Source of the DNA: Sulfuriflexus mobilis
GTDB taxonomy: Bacteria; Pseudomonadota; Gammaproteobacteria; AKS1
Reading direction: 5' to 3'
DNA length: 64,000 nucleotides
NCBI RefSeq assembly: GCF_003967195.1
Contig: NZ_AP018725.1
Location: forward strand, 1,054,001-1,118,000
Positions 48,703 through 57,525 of the stretch are shown here, piece after piece. The notes beneath the pieces are model-generated. The model had not been told where the DNA came from. It worked only from the letters and a program-made list of their open reading frames with translations, and ran no database searches. Position 1 is the stretch's first letter. Every line of letters begins with the position of its first letter. The position numbers and the translations under genes are program-made.

Positions 48703-49065
48703 TTATCCTAAAACTTTTTTTACAGTTGCCAGGAGTTGATCAGGATTAAATGGTTTGACGATCCAGCCGGTCGCGCCGGCCTGTTTGCCTGCCATTTTTT
48801 TCTCGCTAGAGGATTCCGTGGTCAGAGTAAGAATCGGTATAAACTTGTAGGCTGGCAGTGTCCTGAGTTCTTTTGTCAGGGTGATGCCATCCATGTTAGG
48901 CATGTTGACGTCAGTAATAACAAGATTGAATTTATTGGACTTGGCGATATTCAGAGCTTCCTGTCCATCCTTTGCCTCAGTGACATCATAGCCAGCGCCC
49001 TTCAGGGTGAAGCTCACCATTTGACGCATGGATGCAGAATCATCCACTGCAAGAATGCTTGCCAT
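48703..49065 (-). CDS. cheY: CheY-type response regulator
   Basis: 120 residues, stand-alone receiver: DDSASMRQ (Asp pair), VITDVNMPNMDG (phosphoacceptor Asp), TLTTESS (Thr) and VKPFNP (Lys). It is likely the output regulator of this CheA. Confidence 0.93.
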   Translation of the reverse strand: MASILAVDDSASMRQMVSFTLKGAGYDVTEAKDGQEALNIAKSNKFNLVITDVNMPNMDGITLTKELRTLPAYKFIPILTLTTESSSEKKMAGKQAGATGWIVKPFNPDQLLATVKKVLG

Positions 49066-49129
49066 TACACGTTCTCCTCAAATCTCATATAGATATATAG
49101 TGTGTACATAATCTGTCGGCTACTTGCCC

Positions 49130-49429
49130 TCAATGCAGGCTCGCCTCATCCAGGCCGATGTGTTCGGCCAGACCAAGTTGCAGGGCAGCACTTTTCAGGG
49201 CATCACTAGGGCCTTGCCATTCGACGGTGATGCCGGCGGCGCGGGCATCAAGGAAAAAGGCACAGAGTAATTGCAGGGCAGCGGTATCGGCGCGTTCAAC
49301 CTTTGCAGCCTGTATCTCTACAGGCTGGCCGATCTCAAGGGCCTTGTTTAGCTCGATACTGAAATCTGTGACCATGGATATGTCCAGGGAATCCTGGCAT
49401 TCGATCGGGTGTTTATCCTGTCCGCTCAT
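49130..49429 (-). CDS. STAS-domain protein, first gene of the che run
   Basis: 99 residues, STAS fold. The site equivalent to the phosphorylated Ser reads ADTAALQLL, so Thr may replace Ser. It differs clearly from the STAS protein at 37906-38211. It is first after the sigma-28 promoter at 49482 and 64 nt before cheY. Confidence 0.82.
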   Translation of the reverse strand: MSGQDKHPIECQDSLDISMVTDFSIELNKALEIGQPVEIQAAKVERADTAALQLLCAFFLDARAAGITVEWQGPSDALKSAALQLGLAEHIGLDEASLH

Positions 49430-49481
49430 GTTTCGCCCTTATGGCCGGTGTTATGACGTAAAATTTTTCTATATGAGCAAG

Positions 49482-49508
49482 CTATCGACACAGCCAAGTG
49501 AAGCTTTA
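49482..49508 (-). promoter_or_regulatory. Sigma-28 promoter of the main che operon
   Basis: On the minus strand TAAAGCTT, 11 nt, GTCGATAG: 7 of 8 and 6 of 8 matches, exact spacing. It lies 53 nt before the STAS start. Confidence 0.65.
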
Positions 49509-49745
49509 GCCTTGCCGAGTAACTTTTTCGAATTCAAATAAAGCAAGTAATGTGCCAGCTTAGATTGACGTTCTAATTACTCTGTTTTCAATGAAAAAAT
49601 CATTCTACAAATAGTTGCTTGCCGCTTTCAGACAGTTCGTGTTTGCCGTATGGCAAATGATCGTCCTGATATAACTAACTGTATCGCGGTGTTTTTGTTC
49701 CAAAGAGAATGTAGCAGGCATTTAGTCGTGCAATAGAGTGGGCCG

Positions 49746-49757
49746 TGTGAATTCACA
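49746..49757. promoter_or_regulatory. Palindrome upstream of arsS
   Basis: TGTGAATTCACA is a perfect 12-nt palindrome 77 nt before arsS. The half-sites resemble CRP half-sites but the spacing is 2 instead of 6. Role unknown. Confidence 0.25.
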
Positions 49758-49833
49758 TTCGTTTACACACATTGATCCGTCAGACGAATAACTATAAGGT
49801 CGCCATTGTTCAGGTTATCTGATAGAAAGAGTC

Positions 49834-50799
49834 ATGCTTTCGACATATTCCGCATTAAAATTAATTGATTTCCCGTCAATCTATCGCGATAAATTGACGA
49901 CCCTGCAGGTTAACCTGGGATACCGCTGTAACCAGCAGTGCCAACACTGCCATGTCAACGCCGGGCCCAATCGAACCGAGCAAATGGATGCAACAACCAT
50001 TGAGACAGTGCTGGAATTTTTACGCCAGCAACAGGTGGCAATACTCGACCTGACGGGTGGTGCCCCGGAGCTGAATCCACACTTTCGTAAACTGGTCGAC
50101 GCCGCCCGTGCCCTGGGTGTGCATGTGATCGATCGCTGCAACCTGACGATCCTCTCCGAACCCGGTCAGACAGACCTGGCAGATTTCCTCGCGGCCAGGC
50201 AGGTTGAGGTGGTTGCCTCCATGCCTTGTTATTTAAAGGAAAATGTTGACTCTCAACGCGGCAAGGGGGTGTTCGAAGCTAGTCTGGCAGGTCTGCAACG
50301 GCTTAATGCGCTGGGTTACGGCGACCCGGGCAGCGGCCTGTTTCTGAACCTGGTCTATAACCCGCAGGGGCCAAGCCTGCCTCCTGCCCAATGTGCCCTG
50401 GAGCAGGATTATCGTCAGCAACTGGGAGAGGAATACGGAGTTCGCTTCAATACCTTATATACGTTGGCGAACATGCCGATCCAACGCTTCGGCAGTCTGC
50501 TGCTGTCACGGGGGGAATTTGACGGTTACATGGACCTGCTGCGTGAGGCTCACCAGGCGTCAAATCTTGGCGGCGTCATGTGCCGGACCCTGCTTAGCAT
50601 CGACTGGCAGGGGTATGCTTATGATTGCGACTTTAACCAGATGCTCGATATACCCCTGAGCATGGGTGGGGCGCCACGTCGGCATCTGCGGGAATTACTC
50701 GATACGGACCTGAACGGCCTGCCGATCCAGGTGGCCGGTCATTGCTATGGTTGTACCGCCGGACAGGGCAGTAGCTGTGGCGGCGCCTTGCTGGACTAG
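49834..50799 (+). CDS. arsS: Radical SAM protein ArsS (arsenosugar biosynthesis)
   Basis: 321 residues. Radical SAM cysteines C32, C36 and C39 (CNQQCQHC), then LTGGAPELNPHF, and a C-terminal DUF3641 region with further cysteines (HCYGCTAGQGSSCGG). ArsS transfers the adenosyl group to dimethylarsenite in arsenosugar synthesis. The adjacent glycosyltransferase fusion supports this. No arsM methyltransferase is visible nearby. Confidence 0.9.
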   Translation: MLSTYSALKLIDFPSIYRDKLTTLQVNLGYRCNQQCQHCHVNAGPNRTEQMDATTIETVLEFLRQQQVAILDLTGGAPELNPHFRKLVDAARALGVHVIDRCNLTILSEPGQTDLADFLAARQVEVVASMPCYLKENVDSQRGKGVFEASLAGLQRLNALGYGDPGSGLFLNLVYNPQGPSLPPAQCALEQDYRQQLGEEYGVRFNTLYTLANMPIQRFGSLLLSRGEFDGYMDLLREAHQASNLGGVMCRTLLSIDWQGYAYDCDFNQMLDIPLSMGGAPRRHLRELLDTDLNGLPIQVAGHCYGCTAGQGSSCGGALLD

Positions 50800-50823
50800 C
50801 GGTATGGTGCGGTCATTGTTGTG

Positions 50824-52140
50824 ATGCGCTGTTCGATCATCGTGCCGGTATTAAACGAGGCCGGGACGCTGCCGGCCTGGCTGAGCCACCTGCAAACATT
50901 TCGACAGGCCGGTCATGAGTTGATCCTCGTCGATGGCGGCAGTCATGATGCGAGCATTACGCTGGCCAGACCGTGGGTGGATAAAATTATTACGACGTCA
51001 GCCGGTCGTGGCCGACAGATGAATGCGGGCGCGGCACAGGCCCGTCACGAGATACTCGTATTCCTGCATGCCGATACCTTTTTGCCGGAAGATGCCATGC
51101 AGGTGATCACACAGGCACTTGCTGATCGACGACAGGCCTGGGGTCGATTCAATGTGCGCCTGTCCGGCCGACACCCCTTGCTGCGCCTGATTGCCCTGAT
51201 GATGAATATTCGTTCCTGTATCACGGGCATCGCCACCGGGGACCAGGCCATGTTTGTCCGCCGCGAGGTCTTCGAGGCACAAAAGGGTTTTTCGACGATC
51301 CCCCTGATGGAAGACATAGAACTGAGCAAACGCCTGCGTCAACAGACTCGCCCGGCTTGTGTACGTGAAACCGTCACCACCTCCAGTCGCCGCTGGGAGG
51401 AACATGGCATCCTGCGCACAATGTGGTTAATGTGGCGCTTGCGCCTGGCCTACTGGCGCGGGGCCAGCCCGGAACGGCTGCTTCAGCGTTATGATAAAAA
51501 GTCCTCATGCTGTGTCTGTGTGTTTGCCCGTGCACCCGTGGTGGGTAAGGTAAAGACCCGCCTGTTTGCCTGTATGGAGGCAGATGTGGCCTGTCGGGTG
51601 CACGAGCAACTGATCAGGGATTGCTTGGTGCGCGTACAGGGGCCGCTTTGGTCGATACAGTTATGGACCACGGATACGCAACATGCCTTTTTCTTGCCAC
51701 TAAAAAAATCTCTGTCACTGCACCTGCGGTCACAACAAGGCAGTGACCTTGGGCAACGCATGGCACATGCTGCAAAACAGCTGCTGACAGATCACGCCTA
51801 CGTGATCCTGATCGGCACGGATTGCCCGGGGTTGGATACGGCCTATATCAATGCGGTGTTACAACACTTGCGGGACGGTGCCGATTGCGTGCTGGGTCCT
51901 GCCGAGGACGGCGGTTATGTCATGCTGGCCCTGTCGGCTTTTGATATGCACCTGTTCGAGGACATGACCTGGGGTCATGCACAGGTATTGACCGAGACAC
52001 GACAAAGGATCCGCAACCTCGACTGGCGTTGTGTGGAAATGCCGGTGTTGTGGGATGTGGATCGGCCAGCAGACTTTAAGCGTCTGCAGGCAACGGACAG
52101 TCGTTACCTGGCCTACGTCTCAACAGGTGTATCAGTATGA
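50824..52140 (+). CDS. Fused arsenosugar glycosyltransferases (TIGR04283-TIGR04282)
   Basis: 438 residues from ATG 50824 (a GTG at 50821 is possible). The first half (about 1-225) is a GT2-like enzyme of the TIGR04283 type: IIVPVLNEAGTLPAWL, VDGGSHDAS, TGDQAMFVRREVF. The second half (about 230-438) is a DUF2064 (CofC-like) enzyme of the TIGR04282 type: FARAPVVGKVKTRL, GTDCPGL, GPAEDGGYVML. These are usually separate genes. The 3' end overlaps the sulfurtransferase gene by 28 nt, tail to tail. Confidence 0.9.
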   Translation: MRCSIIVPVLNEAGTLPAWLSHLQTFRQAGHELILVDGGSHDASITLARPWVDKIITTSAGRGRQMNAGAAQARHEILVFLHADTFLPEDAMQVITQALADRRQAWGRFNVRLSGRHPLLRLIALMMNIRSCITGIATGDQAMFVRREVFEAQKGFSTIPLMEDIELSKRLRQQTRPACVRETVTTSSRRWEEHGILRTMWLMWRLRLAYWRGASPERLLQRYDKKSSCCVCVFARAPVVGKVKTRLFACMEADVACRVHEQLIRDCLVRVQGPLWSIQLWTTDTQHAFFLPLKKSLSLHLRSQQGSDLGQRMAHAAKQLLTDHAYVILIGTDCPGLDTAYINAVLQHLRDGADCVLGPAEDGGYVMLALSAFDMHLFEDMTWGHAQVLTETRQRIRNLDWRCVEMPVLWDVDRPADFKRLQATDSRYLAYVSTGVSV

Positions 52141-52934
52141 TTTCCCCAGTCTGACCATGAGCCGGGATAGCCACGCAGATTTTTATAGCCGAGTGATTTG
52201 AGTGCAATAAAACTCAGTGCCGAACGATGGTGCGTCTGGCAGTAACAGATCACCTGCTTATCAGCGGTGATGCCTTTTTCTTCAAAGCTGCTACGCAGTT
52301 GTTCCTTATCAAGCAGACGGCCATGACGACTGTTGTCCATGAGTTGCAACCAGTCATAGTGAAGGGCACCGGGGATGTGACCACCGCGCGCGGCGAAGGA
52401 CTTGGTACCGGTATACTCGACGGTGCTGCGGGCATCGAGCAGGCACACAGCATCATTACCGAGTTGCTGCTGGATACCATCACGTTCAGCGATCACGGCC
52501 TCGTTGCGTTGCGTGACAGAAAAATTCCCCGCCGCTCTGGGTTGATCCGTATTGCTGACAGGATAGCCTTCATTGACCCAGGCCATGAGGCCACCGTTTA
52601 ACAGCGAGTAGTGTTGAAAACCAAAGGCCTCCAGTGTCCATAACAGGCGCGCGGCCTTGCCACCGCCCTCGTCATCACAGGCGACGATGTGGGTATCATT
52701 GTTTACGCCAAGTGCGGCCAGTGTTGTGGAAAAGCTTTCTGCATCGGGCAACAGGCCCATCACGGGTTTCTCAATGCGCACAATGTTGCCGTAGTTCAGG
52801 TGCGCTGCACCGGGGATGTGTGCCTGTCGCCAGACCTCGGGCTTGCTCAGGTCAATGACAAGGATGGCCTTATCGTCGAGGTGTGGCAACAGTTCATCGC
52901 ATTCAATAATTAAAGGTAAGGTATTCGTGTGCAT
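52113..52934 (-). CDS. Sulfurtransferase, tandem rhodanese domains
   Basis: 273 residues, two rhodanese domains. The catalytic loop of the second is CQTHHRS, close to the CxxxxR pattern of thiosulfate or mercaptopyruvate sulfurtransferases; the first lacks the Cys. No signal peptide, so cytoplasmic. It is 25 nt downstream of glcF and may be on the same transcript. Confidence 0.88.
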   Translation of the reverse strand: MHTNTLPLIIECDELLPHLDDKAILVIDLSKPEVWRQAHIPGAAHLNYGNIVRIEKPVMGLLPDAESFSTTLAALGVNNDTHIVACDDEGGGKAARLLWTLEAFGFQHYSLLNGGLMAWVNEGYPVSNTDQPRAAGNFSVTQRNEAVIAERDGIQQQLGNDAVCLLDARSTVEYTGTKSFAARGGHIPGALHYDWLQLMDNSRHGRLLDKEQLRSSFEEKGITADKQVICYCQTHHRSALSFIALKSLGYKNLRGYPGSWSDWGNHTDTPVET

Positions 52935-52959
52935 AGATTATTTCGGCAAAATGTTATTG

Positions 52960-54174
52960 TCAGATATTTTCGTTATTGAGTAATTGCAGCCAATGTACCA
53001 CGGGAACCGTGCTGGCACTGCGCATGTGTAACAGGCAGCCGATATTGGCCGTGGCGATCAATTCAGGCGAATCCCCTGAGAGGGCGTCGAGTTTATTGTG
53101 CAACAGGCGTTGTGAGAGCTTGCGCTGCAGGATCGAATAGGTACCGGCCGAGCCGCAACACAGATGTGGGTCGACGGTGTGGGTCAGCAGGTAACCACGT
53201 TGTTGCAGCAGCGATTCGATGACACCCGTAATCCCCTGGCCGTGTTGCAGGGTACAGGGGCTATGCACGGCGATACGTCGATTGTTATACCGTGGTAATG
53301 CAGAGAGGTCTTGTTGCTGCAGGTATTCACTGACATCCCTGCACAGTTCGGCGACCCGTATCGCCTTATCGGCATAGGCCGGGTCATCGGCGAGCATCTT
53401 TCCATAGTCTTTGATTTGCAGGCCGCAGGCACTGGCGGTACTGAGGATGGCCTCGGCACCGTTTTCAATATGTGGCCACCAGGCATCGATATTCTGTCTG
53501 ATAAAGTCGCGGGCCTCATCTTCGGCAGAGAGGTGGGCACTGACTGCACCGCAGCAGGTGTCTGGTGTCGTGCTGATGGCGGTGATGCCAAGTTTGTCGA
53601 GCAAGGCCTGACAATCGTGATTGATATCAGCGGCCAGCGCATCCTGTGCACAGCCAGCGGGCAGGATCACCTGTCGTGTATGCTGCGTATCAGTCTGATA
53701 GGCAGCGATCTCAGCTTCAGGGATTTGTCGCCGGTATTGTCGGGGCATCAGCGGCCGCAGGTATATCGCCAGTCTGATCAGGGCCCGCATGCGCCGGCGG
53801 TGTGGCAGTATCTGGCGCAGTAGTTTGCGTAACAGGCGCGAGGCGGGGTTGCGCGGTGCATGTTGTTCACTAATGCGCCGGCCAATCTCGAGCAGGCTGT
53901 GATATTCAACTCCCGAGGGGCAGGTGGTTTCACAATTCCGACAGGTCAGGCAGTGATCAAGGTGCTGCCGTGTGTGTGTGCCGCTATGAGCCGTCTCGAG
54001 TAATTGTTTAATGAGATAGATGCGGCCGCGTGGACCCTCAAGTTCGTCACCGAGTAACTGGTAGGTGGGGCAGGTAGCATTACAAAAGCCACAGTGCACA
54101 CAGCTACGCAATATTTGATCGGCGCGCTGGCCATCCGGGGTATCTTTAATACTTTTATGTAGCGTCGTTTGCAT
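52960..54174 (-). CDS. glcF: Glycolate oxidase iron-sulfur subunit
   Basis: 404 residues. Two 4Fe-4S motifs (CVHCGFCNATCPTYQ and CLTCRNCETTCPSGVEY) and two CCG domains (CCGAVSAHL, CCGSAGTYS). It passes electrons from GlcD towards quinone. Start 1 nt after the glcE stop. Confidence 0.95.
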   Translation of the reverse strand: MQTTLHKSIKDTPDGQRADQILRSCVHCGFCNATCPTYQLLGDELEGPRGRIYLIKQLLETAHSGTHTRQHLDHCLTCRNCETTCPSGVEYHSLLEIGRRISEQHAPRNPASRLLRKLLRQILPHRRRMRALIRLAIYLRPLMPRQYRRQIPEAEIAAYQTDTQHTRQVILPAGCAQDALAADINHDCQALLDKLGITAISTTPDTCCGAVSAHLSAEDEARDFIRQNIDAWWPHIENGAEAILSTASACGLQIKDYGKMLADDPAYADKAIRVAELCRDVSEYLQQQDLSALPRYNNRRIAVHSPCTLQHGQGITGVIESLLQQRGYLLTHTVDPHLCCGSAGTYSILQRKLSQRLLHNKLDALSGDSPELIATANIGCLLHMRSASTVPVVHWLQLLNNENI

Positions 54175-54175
54175 A

Positions 54176-55237
54176 TTACCACTCCGCTACCATGCGCTGG
54201 GGATTGAAGATGCCATGTGGGTCAAAGGATTGTTTGAGCTGGTGGTGGATGGCGGCAAGTCCCGGGCTGAGTGGGTGAAATACCTCAGAGACATGTCCGT
54301 CATGGCGGAACAGGGTGGCGTGGCCTTCATGCGCCTCGCATAAGCTGCGGATGACATCGGCGCTGGCATCTGTCTTTAGCCAACGCTGTGCACCGCCCCA
54401 GTCGATAAAGGCCTCGCCATCAAGTTTCAGACAGGGGGTAGCGGGCGCCAGTGACAAGCGCCAGAGCGGCGAGGCATCGACAAAAAACGCATGTGTGTGA
54501 TCGCGCAGCGAGGACCAGAAGCTATCGGCCTGCACCAGTTCATCACCGGCGATCTCGGCGCTGCCACTGAGAACCGCTGACTCGGCACCCGACAGGCGCA
54601 GATAAAGCCGGCGGTCATAATGTGCCGCGGCAGACACCGGGATATCACGGGCCGAGAAGTGGTCGATGAGTTTAAGCGCCTCTTCCTGGTTGCATTCGCG
54701 ACTCAGGCTGATTTCATGTTCGGGTTTGGGTAAGACCTTCAGCGAGATATCCAGTAATACGCCGAGTGTCCCGAGGGCACCACACATCAGGCGTGAGACA
54801 TCGTAGCCGGCAACGTTTTTCATTACCTGACCACCAAAGCTCAGGACCTCGCCCTTACCATTGATGCACTTGATGCCGAGGACGAAGTCGCGCAATGAAC
54901 CGCTATACGGACGGCGTGGACCGGACAGGCCGGTGGCCACAGCACCGCCGAGGGTGCCGCTGTTCGTAAACAAGGGCGGTTCGAAGGCGAGCATCTGTTT
55001 GTGTTCATCCAGTAAGGCGATAATCTCAGACAGTGGTGTGCCGCTCCTGGCGGTAATGACCAGTTCGCTGGGTTCATAACTGATAATGCCGCAGTGCTCG
55101 CGTGTGCTGAGGCTCTCCCCATGTGCGTGCCGACCATAGAACTGCTTGCTGCCCAGGCCGCTGATGGCAACTGGGCTGGAGCGTTCAATGGCGATGCGGA
55201 TACGTTCCTGCAGTGGTGTGGTTTGATCGTTATTCAT
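54176..55237 (-). CDS. glcE: Glycolate oxidase FAD-binding subunit
   Basis: 353 residues. FAD-binding PCMH domain (GAVATGLSGPRRPYSGSLRD) and a shorter C-terminal cap than GlcD, as for GlcE. It forms the membrane-linked complex with GlcD and GlcF. Confidence 0.93.
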   Translation of the reverse strand: MNNDQTTPLQERIRIAIERSSPVAISGLGSKQFYGRHAHGESLSTREHCGIISYEPSELVITARSGTPLSEIIALLDEHKQMLAFEPPLFTNSGTLGGAVATGLSGPRRPYSGSLRDFVLGIKCINGKGEVLSFGGQVMKNVAGYDVSRLMCGALGTLGVLLDISLKVLPKPEHEISLSRECNQEEALKLIDHFSARDIPVSAAAHYDRRLYLRLSGAESAVLSGSAEIAGDELVQADSFWSSLRDHTHAFFVDASPLWRLSLAPATPCLKLDGEAFIDWGGAQRWLKTDASADVIRSLCEAHEGHATLFRHDGHVSEVFHPLSPGLAAIHHQLKQSFDPHGIFNPQRMVAEW

Positions 55238-55345
55238 AAGGTTGTTATCAGCGTCTGAACTCGCGGGGCCTGATTATGCCACACTGCCTGAGATGAGACG
55301 ATAAACTGAAAAATGGCATGCATGACCTATTCTGTGGGTAACTAT

Positions 55346-55996
55346 TCATGGTGTCTCGAGGCGAAGCGAACTAAAGAGTTGCCGGGCCTTCATGGCGGGC
55401 GCATAACTGGCATCTATGATTGCCTCTTCGATCTCCAGGTCTTCCCGGGGCAGACTGATGTGGGTCCATAAAAAACTGACTCTGTCACCCTGATCGGCGA
55501 GATAAAAAATATGGTAGCGCGGGCCACTGCCGGTATCGGCAAATTGTTTGTAAATGGCGTAGCCCACCGGTTGTCCGGCCTGGCTGAACTCCTGACGGAG
55601 GATCTCGCTGATGGGTGCCTGCCAGGCGCGGTTGATCAGGCGGCGATACCAGTCAAAGGCCTTGTCCGTGGCCTGGGTAAAGGCGGTATGTTTGTCATCT
55701 GCGGGTGGCACCCGGGATACCTCAAGCCGGTAATAGGTGGCGTCCGTGGCGGAGTGGATAGTAACGACCTGTTTGTCGGGGAAGAGGGCATCATCAATGG
55801 CCGCCTTGATATTTTGTTTGTCACCCTCAATGGGCAGGGTAAAACTGAAACTGCGGTCACGGGCGATATAGTGGTTATCTTCGATACTGCCGACCAGACC
55901 CTTTTCCTCGGCGGCCTGCAGGCACAGGGCTGGCAACAGACCAAGGCTAATGACAATAACAAGGCGGAGAACCTGTTTACTGATCGCGAGGGACAT
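55346..55996 (-). CDS. Secreted protein inserted in the glycolate operon
   Basis: 216 residues. Signal peptide at about 1-29 (LVIVISLGLLPALCLQA). The mature part is soluble, with DVFLPDK-like strand and a YHIFYLADQGDRVSFLWTHI region. Its start shares one base with the glcD stop (translational coupling), and it ends 108 nt before glcE. Unknown family; the position suggests a link to glycolate uptake or oxidation, which is inference. Confidence 0.7.
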   Translation of the reverse strand: MSLAISKQVLRLVIVISLGLLPALCLQAAEEKGLVGSIEDNHYIARDRSFSFTLPIEGDKQNIKAAIDDALFPDKQVVTIHSATDATYYRLEVSRVPPADDKHTAFTQATDKAFDWYRRLINRAWQAPISEILRQEFSQAGQPVGYAIYKQFADTGSGPRYHIFYLADQGDRVSFLWTHISLPREDLEIEEAIIDASYAPAMKARQLFSSLRLETP

Positions 55997-57483
55997 CAGA
56001 AGCGTTCAAGTTCCGGGAAGGCAAGTTTGCCATCATGGACGTGCATGGCACCAAACTCGGCACAGCGATGCAAGGTCGGCACGGCCTTGCCGGGGTTGAG
56101 CAAACCCGCTGGGTCGAAGGCCCGTTTTATGGCATGCAATTGTTCGAGTTCGGCCGCCGAGAACTGTGTACACATTTGATCGAGTTTTTCGATGCCAACA
56201 CCGTGTTCACCGGTAATCGTGCCACCGACGGCGACACACAGCTCGAGAATCTTGCCACCAAATTCCTCGGTGCGTTCGAGCTCGCCAGGTTTGTTGGCAT
56301 CATAGAGGATTAGGGGGTGCAGGTTGCCGTCACCGGCATGGAAGACATTCGCTACACGCAGGTCATATTCACGCGACATATCGGCAATGCTTTTCAAAAC
56401 CTCGGGCAGACGTTTGCGTGGAATGGTGCCATCCATACAGTAGTAATCGGGTGATATCCTGCCGACGGCAGGGAAGGCGACCTTGCGGCCCTTCCAGAGC
56501 GCGGCGCGTTCCTGTTCATCTTTTGCGGTGCGGACCTCAGTAGCGCCGCTCTGTTTGAGGATCTTGCGCACGATCAGCACATGCTCGGAGACCTCTTCGT
56601 CGGTGCCGTCCAGTTCACACAACAGAATGGCCACGGCATCTACCGGGTAACCGGCGTGGACAAAATCCTCGGCGGCCTGGATGGCGAGTTTGTCCATCAT
56701 CTCAAGCCCGGCCGGGATGATACCTGCGGCAATGATGTCGGCGACGGCGGCACCGGCCTTTTCAATATCATCATAGGCGGCAAGCATGACCTGTACACGC
56801 TGTGGCCGGGGTAGCAACTTGACGGTGACCTCGATGATGACACCGAGCAGACCTTCGGAACCATGTATTAGCGCCAGCAGGTCAAAGCCGGGTCCATCCA
56901 GTGCCTTGCTACCTACGGTGTGCAGTTCGCCATCCATGGTCAGGAACTTGATTTGCAGGACGTTGTGGACAGTCAGACCATATTTCAGGCAGTGCACGCC
57001 ACCCGAGTTTTCCGCAACGTTACCGCCAATCGTGCAGGCGATTTGTGACGAGGGGTCGGGGGCATAATAAAGGCCAAAATTATCCACGGCCTCACTAATG
57101 GCAAGATTGCGTACGCCGGGCTCCACGCGGGCACAACGATTGTGCGGGTCAATGTCGAGGATACGGTTGAACTTGGCGAGGCTGAGCAGAACGCCGCGTT
57201 CATGCGGCAGGGCACCACCGGACAGACCGGTGCCGGCACCCCGCACGACGACCGGCGTGTCGAGACGCTGACAAATGCGCAGCACATGTTGCACCTCGTC
57301 GACAGTCTCCGGCAAGACCACGACAAAAGGTGTGGCGCGATAGGCGGAAAGCCCGTCACACTCGTAGGGTTTCAGGTCTTCCTCTGCACTGAGGATGGAG
57401 CCCGCTGGCAGGGTGGCGGCGAGCGCACTGACCAGCGCCTGTCGTTCGCCGCGGTAGGCCTTGTCATTTGTGGTCATTTGCAT
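55996..57483 (-). CDS. glcD: Glycolate oxidase subunit GlcD
   Basis: 495 residues (E. coli 499). FAD-binding VVRGAGTGLSGGALP, ENSGGVHCLKYGLT and the C-terminal GTITGEHGVGIEK motif. It oxidises glycolate to glyoxylate. It lies 42 nt after ppsA. Confidence 0.95.
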   Translation of the reverse strand: MQMTTNDKAYRGERQALVSALAATLPAGSILSAEEDLKPYECDGLSAYRATPFVVVLPETVDEVQHVLRICQRLDTPVVVRGAGTGLSGGALPHERGVLLSLAKFNRILDIDPHNRCARVEPGVRNLAISEAVDNFGLYYAPDPSSQIACTIGGNVAENSGGVHCLKYGLTVHNVLQIKFLTMDGELHTVGSKALDGPGFDLLALIHGSEGLLGVIIEVTVKLLPRPQRVQVMLAAYDDIEKAGAAVADIIAAGIIPAGLEMMDKLAIQAAEDFVHAGYPVDAVAILLCELDGTDEEVSEHVLIVRKILKQSGATEVRTAKDEQERAALWKGRKVAFPAVGRISPDYYCMDGTIPRKRLPEVLKSIADMSREYDLRVANVFHAGDGNLHPLILYDANKPGELERTEEFGGKILELCVAVGGTITGEHGVGIEKLDQMCTQFSAAELEQLHAIKRAFDPAGLLNPGKAVPTLHRCAEFGAMHVHDGKLAFPELERF

Positions 57484-57525
57484 GGGCTCAAGAATAAAAC
57501 AAACTGCGCAAGTCTACCAATACCA

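Larger units (their letters stand above)
49430..49833. other. Intergenic region, che cluster versus arsS
   Basis: 404 nt between divergent units. It contains the sigma-28 promoter at 49482-49508 and two inverted repeats: TTTGCC-GTAT-GGCAAA (49642-49657) and TGTGAATTCACA (49746-49757). No coding frame was recognised. Confidence 0.45.

Noticed and set aside
47786-48739. 317-codon plus-strand frame opposite cheA
   Set aside because: Ser/Thr-rich shadow of cheA codon bias, no recognisable domain.
49746-49757. TGTGAATTCACA as a CRP site
   Set aside because: CRP needs 6 nt between TGTGA and TCACA; only 2 are present. Kept as an unexplained palindrome.
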